Part shown: piece by piece, positions 6,956 to 11,696 of the stretch
Position numbering within the stretch: position 1 is the first letter of the stretch
Layout: the number at the start of each line of letters is the position of its first letter
Source of the DNA: DASSBG01 sp965651365
Lineage (GTDB): Bacteria; Pseudomonadota; Gammaproteobacteria; Xanthomonadales; Rhodanobacteraceae
NCBI GenBank assembly: GCA_965651365.1
Contig: CBFGSA010000087.1
Location: 1 to 11,696 of the forward strand
DNA: 11,696 bases
Reading direction: 5' to 3'
Notes under the pieces: model-generated
What the model was told of the DNA's origin: nothing
Seen by the model: only the letters and a program-made list of their open reading frames with translations
Database searches by the model: none
Made by a program: the position numbers and the translations under genes

Positions 6956-8977
6956 ATGTTTTCGACCGCCTGGCCGAGCCTGTTGAACCCGCTGGATCTG
7001 GGCCATGTCACCCTGCCCAACCGGGTCCTGATGGGTTCAATGCACACCGGCTTGGAAGACCGCGCCCGCGATTTCGACAAGCTGGCAGTATTCTTTGCCG
7101 AGCGTGCACGCGGTGGTGTGGGCCTGATGGTCACCGGCGGCATCTCGCCCAGCATTGCAGGCTGGCTCAAGCCTTTCGGTGGACGCATGTCGATGCCATG
7201 GCATGTGCCGCGCCATCGCAAGCTGACCCGCGCCGTGCACGATGCCGGCGGCCGCATCTGCATGCAGATCCTGCACGCTGGCCGCTACGGCTATCACCCC
7301 TTGTCAGTGGCACCGTCGCGACTGAAGTCTCCGATCACGCCGTTCACGCCGCGCGCCCTGTCGGCACGCGGCATCGAGCGCAGCATTCGCGACTTTGTCA
7401 CCAGCGCCAAACTGGCCCGCGATGCCGGCTACGACGGCGTCGAGATCATGGGCTCGGAAGGCTATTTCATCAACGAATTTCTGGCTCTGCGCACCAATCA
7501 ACGCACCGACGAATGGGGCGGAGCGTACGAGAACCGCATGCGCATCGCGGTCGAGATCGTGCAGCGCACCCGCGAGGCGGTGGGCCCGGACTTCATCATC
7601 ATCTACCGCCTGTCGATGCTGGACCTGGTTGAGGACGGACAGCAATGGCAGGAAGTCGTGCAACTGGCCAGAGCCATCGAAACGGCCGGCGCCAGCCTCA
7701 TCAACACCGGCATCGGCTGGCACGAGGCGCGCGTGCCGACCATCGTTACCAGCGTGCCACGCGCGGCGTTCAGCTGGGTCACGGCGGCGATGAAAAAGGA
7801 AGTCGGCATTCCGCTGATCGCCACCAACCGCATCAACATGCCGGATGTTGCCGAGCGCATTCTGGCGGCGGGCGAAGCCGACATGGTGTCGATGGCCCGA
7901 CCGCTGCTGGCCGATCCGGACTGGATCAACAAGGCCCGCACCGGCTCGGATCGCGCCATCAACACCTGCATTGCCTGCAATCAGGCCTGTCTGGATCACG
8001 TGTTCGAGAACCGGCGCGCCTCGTGCCTGGTCAACCCACGCGCCTGCCACGAAACCGAACTTGTTCTGGCACCGGTCCAATCCGCCCGCCAATGCGCCGT
8101 GGTGGGTGCCGGTCCGGCCGGGCTGGCCTGTGCCGCCAGCCTGGCCGAACGCGGCCACCGCGTCACCCTGTTCGACCAGGCGGCCGAGATCGGCGGCCAG
8201 TTCAATATGGCCAAACGCATTCCGGGCAAGGAAGAGTTCCACGAAACCCTGCGCTATTACGGCGAACGCCTGCAGATGCTGCAAGTCACCCTGCGACTGG
8301 GCACGACAGCGACCGTCGACATGCTGCGCGAGTTCGACGAAGTGGTGGTCGCCACGGGCGTGCACCCGCGAGAAGTTTCCATCCCCGGGATCGACCATGC
8401 CAAGGTGCTGGGTTATATCGACGTCCTGCGCGGACACGCCGAAGTTGGTGCGCGCGTGGCCATCATTGGCGCCGGTGGCATCGGTTTCGACGTGGCCGAA
8501 TTCCTGGTCCAGCCACCGCCCTCGCCCACCACCGATATCAAGCGCTGGCGTGATGAATGGGGCGTCGATCCGGCCATGCGCAAGGCCGGCGGCCTGACGC
8601 CGCGCCAGATCATGCCACCGGCACGCCAGGTCTGGCTGCTGCAACGCAGCGAAGGCCGCCCGGGCAAGCGACTCAACAAGACCACCGGCTGGGTTCATCG
8701 GGCCACGCTCAAGGCCAAGGGCGTGGAAATGCTGGGCGATGCCAGTTACCAGCACATTGACGATGCCGGTCTGCACTTGCGCATTGACGGCAAGGCTCGG
8801 GTTCTGGCGGTGGACAACGTGGTGATCTGCGCGGGCCAGGTATCCAATCGGACGCTCGCCGATCAGCTCGATGCCGCCAGCCTGGCTCACCATGTCATCG
8901 GCGGCGCCGACGTCGCTGCCGAGCTCGATGCCAAGCGCGCCATCCGCCAGGGCACGCGTCTGGCCGCACGCTTGTAG
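6956..8977 (+). CDS. fadH: NADPH-dependent 2,4-dienoyl-CoA reductase FadH
   Basis: A 673-residue cytosolic flavoenzyme (E. coli FadH has 672) that reduces 2,4-dienoyl-CoA from unsaturated fatty acids so that beta-oxidation can go on. An N-terminal FMN-binding TIM barrel (about 1-365) begins PLDLGHVTLPNRVLMGSMHT. It holds the probable catalytic Tyr170 (GSEGYFINEF) and His256 (GWHEARVP), equivalent to Tyr166 and His252 of E. coli with a constant shift of 4. Four cysteines, C338, C341, C345 and C357 (CIACNQAC then C), bind a 4Fe-4S cluster. The C-terminal part carries a dinucleotide motif GAGPAG (384-389) for FAD and GAGGIG for NADPH. The ATG at 6956 has GGAG 5 bases upstream; an in-frame TTG at 6941 lies inside the operator palindrome and is less likely. 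It is monocistronic or a tail of terC; the PsrA-like operator suggests induction by fatty acids. Confidence 0.96.
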   Translation: MFSTAWPSLLNPLDLGHVTLPNRVLMGSMHTGLEDRARDFDKLAVFFAERARGGVGLMVTGGISPSIAGWLKPFGGRMSMPWHVPRHRKLTRAVHDAGGRICMQILHAGRYGYHPLSVAPSRLKSPITPFTPRALSARGIERSIRDFVTSAKLARDAGYDGVEIMGSEGYFINEFLALRTNQRTDEWGGAYENRMRIAVEIVQRTREAVGPDFIIIYRLSMLDLVEDGQQWQEVVQLARAIETAGASLINTGIGWHEARVPTIVTSVPRAAFSWVTAAMKKEVGIPLIATNRINMPDVAERILAAGEADMVSMARPLLADPDWINKARTGSDRAINTCIACNQACLDHVFENRRASCLVNPRACHETELVLAPVQSARQCAVVGAGPAGLACAASLAERGHRVTLFDQAAEIGGQFNMAKRIPGKEEFHETLRYYGERLQMLQVTLRLGTTATVDMLREFDEVVVATGVHPREVSIPGIDHAKVLGYIDVLRGHAEVGARVAIIGAGGIGFDVAEFLVQPPPSPTTDIKRWRDEWGVDPAMRKAGGLTPRQIMPPARQVWLLQRSEGRPGKRLNKTTGWVHRATLKAKGVEMLGDASYQHIDDAGLHLRIDGKARVLAVDNVVICAGQVSNRTLADQLDAASLAHHVIGGADVAAELDAKRAIRQGTRLAARL

Positions 8978-9008
8978 AGAGGGCGCTGCAGGCATTCGCG
9001 GCTCGCGC

Positions 9009-9014
9009 GACAAT
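9009..9014 (+). promoter_or_regulatory. Candidate -10 element placing transcription start at the DUF482 ATG
   Basis: GACAAT ends 5 bases before the ATG at 9020, so a start about 7 bases downstream would fall on or next to that codon, giving a leaderless message. The same hexamer serves as -10 before the terC riboswitch. The -35 region (CTGCAG at 8986-8991) is poor. The only purine run near the ATG, GGGG at 9015-9018, is too close to act as a normal ribosome binding site, which fits a leaderless start. Confidence 0.35.
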
Positions 9015-9019
9015 GGGGC

Positions 9020-10180
9020 ATGTTTGAGGCACGATTTCATCGGGGCATGGATGCATTTTCGGCATCGGCCTGGGATCGGCTGGCGGGCGTTGACAACCCG
9101 TTTGTGCGGCATGCGTTTCTCGCTGGTCTGGAGCAGTTCGCTTGCATCCGGCCCGAGTGGGGCTGGCGGCCGCACCATCTTGGCTTGTACGAGGACGAGC
9201 AACTGGTGGCAGCCGCACCGGTGTATCTGAAAGGCAATTCGCGTGGCGAGTTCGTGTTCGACTGGGGCTGGGCGCAGGCGTGGGAAGAAGCCGGCGGCAG
9301 CTACTATCCCAAACTGCTCAATGCCTCACCCTGGTCGCCGGTGACCGGTCCCAGGCTGCTCGCCGGCGATGGCGACAATGCGCCGCGTTGCCGACGCGCA
9401 TTGACCGATGCACTGCGAGACGAGTGCGTTCGGCTCGGGCTGTCGACCGTACACGCCAATTTCCTGACGGCAGCGGATGACGGAGCCTTCGCGGATGACT
9501 GGCTGCAGCGCAACGACATTCAGTTTCACTGGCACAACCGCGGCTATCGCGACTTCGCGGATTTCCTGGCCGACCTGCGCCGCCACAAGCGCAAGAACAT
9601 CCGTCAGGAGCGCCGCCACGCGGCGCAATCAGGCCTTGCCTGCACGATGCACGATGGCGCGGATCTGAACGAGGATGAATGGGCTGTCGTGCACGGCCTG
9701 TACTGCCGCACCTTTGCCGAAAAAGGAAATTTCGCCGTGCTGAGCTGCGACTTCCTGCAGCACCTGGCCCATTGCCCCGAAATCGAGGTGCGCGTGGCAG
9801 CGGCGCGGCGCGGCCGGAACATTGTCGCCATGGCACTGTTCCTGCAAGGCAGCGACACGCTGTACGGCCGCTACTGGGGCGCCAGCGAACACCATTCCAG
9901 CCTGCATTTCGAGCTGTGCTACTACCTGGGCATCGAGCACTGCATCCGGCACGGGCTGACACGCTTCGAGCCCGGCGCCCAGGGCCGGCACAAGATGGCG
10001 CGGGGTTTTCTGCCGACCCGCACGCGTTCACGCCACTTCATCGCGCACGGCGGTTTCCGGGCCGCAGTGGCGGCCGCCCTCGCGCGCGAAACTCAGGCAA
10101 TCGATGCCTGGCAACGCGAACTCGAGGCGCATTCACCATTTGCCGAGCGGGCCGATGCCATGCAGGACGCATCGACGTGA
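9020..10180 (+). CDS. DUF482 (COG3146) FemAB/GNAT-like acyltransferase
   Basis: A 386-residue protein of the DUF482 family, annotated elsewhere as a GNAT-like or peptidoglycan-biosynthesis protein but without an established reaction. Family motifs are easily read: NPFVRHAFLAGLE (26-38), GEFVFDWGWAQAWE (76-89), YYPKLLNASPWSP with VTGPRLL (95-114), a basic HKRKNIRQERR stretch (about 189-199), LYGRYWG followed by LHFELCYY (about 280-300), and EPGAQGRHKMARGF (about 316-330). The length is normal for the family. No signal peptide or membrane segment is seen, so it is cytosolic. The start is uncertain: the ATG at 9020 has no proper ribosome binding site and may be leaderless, and ATG 9047 (M10) is an alternative. 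Its stop overlaps the aat start by 4 bases (GTGA), so the two are translationally coupled. It may modify a peptide- or tRNA-linked substrate, as FemAB-fold enzymes do, but that is inference. Confidence 0.9.
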   Translation: MFEARFHRGMDAFSASAWDRLAGVDNPFVRHAFLAGLEQFACIRPEWGWRPHHLGLYEDEQLVAAAPVYLKGNSRGEFVFDWGWAQAWEEAGGSYYPKLLNASPWSPVTGPRLLAGDGDNAPRCRRALTDALRDECVRLGLSTVHANFLTAADDGAFADDWLQRNDIQFHWHNRGYRDFADFLADLRRHKRKNIRQERRHAAQSGLACTMHDGADLNEDEWAVVHGLYCRTFAEKGNFAVLSCDFLQHLAHCPEIEVRVAAARRGRNIVAMALFLQGSDTLYGRYWGASEHHSSLHFELCYYLGIEHCIRHGLTRFEPGAQGRHKMARGFLPTRTRSRHFIAHGGFRAAVAAALARETQAIDAWQRELEAHSPFAERADAMQDAST

Positions 10181-10908
10181 GCCACCTCCCGATCGCATTT
10201 CTCGACCCGCACGCGGTTCCGGCGTTCCCCAACCCGGAACGGGCTCTTGCTTCACCCAACGGTCTGCTCGCGGCCGGCGGCGACCTCGGCCCCGAATGGC
10301 TGCTGGCCGCCTACCGTCACGGCATCTTCCCGTGGTACAGCGAGGGCGAACCGATTCTTTGGTGGTCGCCCGATCCGCGCTGCGTGTTCCGCACCGATGC
10401 CGTGCACATGAGTCGCAGCATGCGGCGGCAACTGCGCCAGTCAACTTGGCGCATCAGCGCAGACACCGATTTCCGCGCCGTGATCACGGCCTGCGCCGCA
10501 CCGCGCGGCGACGGCCAGGGCAGCTGGTTGAGCGGGGAAATGATCGAAGCCTACTGCGAACTGCACCAGTTGGGCCACGCGCACAGCATCGAAGTGCGCG
10601 ACGGCGAACGTCTGGTCGGTGGCGTCTACGGCGTCGCCGCCGGCCGCGTATTCTGCGGCGAATCGATGTTCAGTACCGAAAGCGGCGGTTCCAAGACTGC
10701 CCTGCTGGCACTGGCCCGGGTACTCGCACGCTGGGGCTGGCCGCTGATCGACGCCCAGGTGCCCAATGACCACCTGTTCAGACTCGGGGCCCGCATGCTG
10801 CGGCGCCGTGACTATCTGACGGCCCTGGCGCATTTGCAAACCGGCGCGCCACCGCCCGGCTCTTGGCAGAAATCCTGGCCGCTGAACGCAGCCTGCGATC
10901 TGGCATAG
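10177..10908 (+). CDS. aat: Leucyl/phenylalanyl-tRNA--protein transferase Aat
   Basis: A 243-residue cytosolic enzyme (E. coli Aat has 234) that transfers Leu or Phe from aminoacyl-tRNA to proteins with N-terminal Lys or Arg, marking them for ClpS/ClpAP in the N-end rule pathway. Family motifs in order: GLLAAGGDL, GIFPWY (FPWY at 51-54), WWSPDPR (62-68), GSWLSGEMIEAY, HSIEVRDGERLVGGVYG, FCGESMFS (159-166), GSKTALLAL, and LIDAQVPNDHL followed by LGA. The start is a GTG at 10177, the only plausible initiator in frame, with AGGA 9 bases upstream and a GTGA overlap with the preceding DUF482 gene; the GTG start makes coupling likely. A small change is TESGGSKTAL where many homologues have an Asn-Ala-Ser-Lys stretch. 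No terminator follows. clpS and clpA are not in the window. Confidence 0.96.
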   Translation: MSHLPIAFLDPHAVPAFPNPERALASPNGLLAAGGDLGPEWLLAAYRHGIFPWYSEGEPILWWSPDPRCVFRTDAVHMSRSMRRQLRQSTWRISADTDFRAVITACAAPRGDGQGSWLSGEMIEAYCELHQLGHAHSIEVRDGERLVGGVYGVAAGRVFCGESMFSTESGGSKTALLALARVLARWGWPLIDAQVPNDHLFRLGARMLRRRDYLTALAHLQTGAPPPGSWQKSWPLNAACDLA

Positions 10909-11012
10909 CCCGGGATGAGCCAGCGGCAATCTGAAACACCGCACGATGGTTACTGAATTTCCTCGATCCCCGTGTCGCTTTCGGCAGCCCAGAGATAAAG
11001 GCAGGTTTTCGT
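10909..11012. other. Intergenic stretch between aat and the palindromic repeat
   Basis: No gene is seen here. A weak CTGGC/GCCAG pairing begins at the aat stop codon and has no T tract. Frames crossing this part on the minus strand run into aat and the repeat and look spurious. Between the repeat and the rpmJ promoter (11139-11207) nothing else is recognised. Confidence 0.5.
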
Positions 11013-11138
11013 CATCCTGGGGCCGCCGCAGGCGGAACCCGGGATCCATTTTGATCTTCTCCGAGATCCGCGCCTCAGAGAAAAACCGCCGTATCGACAA
11101 TGGATCCCGGGTTCCTCGCTACGCTCGGCCCCAGGATG
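11013..11138. repeat. Long interrupted palindrome, REP/MITE-like interspersed element
   Basis: The outer arms, CATCCTGGGGCC (11013-11024) and GGCCCCAGGATG (11127-11138), are perfect 12-bp complements. The inner arms, GGAACCCGGGATCCATT (11034-11050) and AATGGATCCCGGGTTCC (11099-11115), are perfect 17-bp complements. Each arm carries its own side hairpin between inner and outer parts: CCGCCGCAGGCGG on the left (11023-11035) and CCTCGCTACGCTCGG on the right (11114-11128), both with three-base loops but different in sequence. The centre (11051-11098) holds a further hairpin, TTCTC/GAGAA with GAG/CTC. Six-frame translation gives HPGAERSEEPGI- and DPGFRLRRPQDD-like strings, which I know as recurrent spurious peptides in proteobacterial genomes, so this is probably a multi-copy element. 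Copy number cannot be tested here, and no transposase is present. Confidence 0.85.
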
Positions 11139-11207
11139 GCATGGCGCGAAGCTTGAGACACCAGCAACCCCGAGTCCGAGTCCCGGCCCCAAACCCACAA
11201 CCCATCC

Positions 11208-11237
11208 TTGCGCACCCAGGCAGAACCACGCTACAAT
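11208..11237 (+). promoter_or_regulatory. Sigma70-type promoter of rpmJ
   Basis: TTGCGC (11208-11213) and TACAAT (11232-11237, five of six matches to TATAAT) are separated by 18 bases. Transcription would begin near 11244, leaving a leader of about 23 bases with AGGA 8 bases before the ATG. The promoter lies outside the palindromic repeat. No zinc-regulator (Zur) palindrome is evident across it. Confidence 0.65.
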
Positions 11238-11266
11238 TGCCGTTTTCGCCCAGCAGGAATGCCGCC

Positions 11267-11392
11267 ATGAAGGTGCTTTCTTCTCTCAAATCCGCCAAGA
11301 CCCGTCATCGCGACTGCAAGATCGTGCGTCGTCGCGGCAAGGTCTTCGTGATCTGCAAGTCCAACCCGCGCTTCAAGGCCCGCCAGCGCTGA
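11267..11392 (+). CDS. rpmJ: 50S ribosomal protein L36, type without zinc ligands
   Basis: A 41-residue basic protein of the large ribosomal subunit (bL36). It starts MKVLSSLKSAKTRHRDCKIV and ends with CKSNPRFKARQR. It keeps only two cysteines (C17, C30) of the C-x2-C-x12-C-x5-H zinc ligands of ordinary L36, and has H14 and R36 at the other two ligand positions, as in the second L36 (YkgO) of E. coli. In Xanthomonadales I recall this form as the usual L36. The ATG at 11267 is set by AGGA (11255-11258) and by homology; the long upstream frame is not coding. It is a single-gene unit with its own promoter and terminator, outside any ribosomal operon. Whether the genome also has a zinc-binding copy cannot be told. 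Confidence 0.95.
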   Translation: MKVLSSLKSAKTRHRDCKIVRRRGKVFVICKSNPRFKARQR

Positions 11393-11411
11393 GCGCCCGG
11401 GACGGACTGCG

Positions 11412-11439
11412 AAAAATGGCCGCGCATGCGGCCTTTTTT
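11412..11439 (+). terminator. Rho-independent terminator of rpmJ
   Basis: GGCCGC (11418-11423) and GCGGCC (11428-11433) form a perfect stem with a GCAT loop, followed by six T (11434-11439). A run of A (11412-11416) in front mirrors the T tract, so it could also work in the opposite direction, although no minus-strand gene points into it within the window. It lies 19 bases after the rpmJ stop. Confidence 0.9.
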
Positions 11440-11472
11440 GTGCGCACAGGCATGGTTTTGTGCCAGACTTTC

Positions 11473-11482
11473 TGTTAAAAAT
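11473..11482 (+). promoter_or_regulatory. Tentative extended -10 element for the right-edge gene
   Basis: TG, one base, then TAAAAA (11476-11481) resembles an extended -10 with four of six matches. TTGTGC (11458-11463) upstream is too close to serve as a -35. It is the only AT-rich promoter-like site between the rpmJ terminator and the ATG at 11515. Weak evidence. Confidence 0.3.
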
Positions 11483-11514
11483 GATGCGCAACCACCTGAA
11501 CGCGGGGAAACTTC

Positions 11515-11696
11515 ATGATCATCAAGACCATTGCCGCCGTTGCCGCCCTGAGCTGCGGATTGGCGCTGCTGGCCCCGGCGCATGCCGACCAGGTCGTGCG
11601 CAAGCACGGCGACGTCCTGCTCATGCAGCAGGTTCACAAGGAAAAGCAGATGTCCCTGCCCAGCCGTGGCATGACCATGGCCCAGGTCGAGCGTCG
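11515..11696 (+). CDS. Exported protein with BamE/SmpA-like GMTMAQVE motif, N-terminal fragment
   Basis: Sixty codons are visible before the right edge. The ATG at 11515 has GGGGA 6 bases upstream. The first 24 residues, MIIKTIAAVAALSCGLALLA followed by PAHA, form a Sec signal peptide cut before DQVVRK. Cys14 lies within the hydrophobic core and not in a convincing lipobox, so the mature form is probably a soluble periplasmic protein. The sequence LPSRGMTMAQVERR resembles the start of the small outer-membrane-assembly (SmpA/OmlA, BamE) fold, where G-M-T-x-x-Q-V precedes a conserved turn. The rest is cut off, so this fold call is tentative and no function is claimed. It lies after a strong terminator and is transcribed separately from rpmJ. 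Confidence 0.75.
   Translation, partial: MIIKTIAAVAALSCGLALLAPAHADQVVRKHGDVLLMQQVHKEKQMSLPSRGMTMAQVER

Noticed and set aside
7304..9202. 632-codon open frame antisense to fadH
   Set aside because: fadH on the plus strand has every catalytic and cluster residue of its family; the antisense frame shows no family motif and crosses into the next gene.
10441..11100. 219-codon minus-strand frame across aat and the palindrome, plus an 82-codon one at 10950-11198
   Set aside because: They overlap aat and read repeat-derived strings (DPGFRLRRPQDD, HPGAERSEEPGI) that mark spurious translation of the palindromic element.
11011..11140. Large palindrome as the aat terminator or as a CRISPR/attachment site
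   Set aside because: No T tract follows either arm, there is no repeat-spacer periodicity, and no integrase or cas gene is present; an interspersed palindrome explains it better.

Overview
The window looks like chromosomal DNA of a GC-rich gammaproteobacterium, most likely of the Xanthomonadales (Lysobacterales). The best single clue is a 41-residue ribosomal protein L36 of the type without zinc ligands, which is close to what I remember from Xanthomonas and Xylella. Supporting clues are a large secreted subtilase with C-terminal ligand-binding-like domains, a DUF482-aat pair, and an intergenic palindromic repeat whose spurious translations (HPGAERSEEPGI-like) recur in databases for such genomes. 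The order and species are inference.

Layout. At the left edge, on the minus strand, lie the first 27 codons of an exported protein (1-81) and, behind it, prpD (292-1749), the 2-methylcitrate dehydratase of propionate breakdown, with no other prp gene in view. A 330-base divergent spacer separates prpD from a 1271-residue secreted S8 protease (2080-5895) with a signal peptide, an I9 propeptide, a catalytic domain interrupted by a PA domain, and three C-terminal beta-type regions. It ends at a strong rho-independent terminator (5966-5997). Next is a sigma70-type promoter, a yybP-ykoY (manganese) riboswitch and a YjbE/TerC-family membrane protein (6222-6899). fadH (6956-8977, 2,4-dienoyl-CoA reductase) follows behind a perfect palindrome that fits the PsrA fatty-acid regulator box. 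A FemAB-like DUF482 acyltransferase (9020-10180) overlaps aat (10177-10908, leucyl/phenylalanyl-tRNA-protein transferase) by 4 bases. A gene-free stretch of about 360 bases holds a 128-base inverted repeat. It is followed by rpmJ (11267-11392) with its own promoter and terminator, and by the start of another exported protein (11515 to the right edge).

How it fits together. This is mainly a row of independent housekeeping and accessory units, not one system. Two units concern short-chain or unsaturated fatty acid use (prpD, fadH), one metal homeostasis (riboswitch plus TerC), one N-end-rule protein turnover (aat), one translation (rpmJ), and one extracellular proteolysis. I see no CRISPR array, tRNA, rRNA, phage or transposase gene. 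I found no convincing undescribed multi-gene system. The most rewarding details are regulatory sites (riboswitch, PsrA-like operator, a possibly leaderless start), the split-domain architecture of the protease, and the palindromic repeat.
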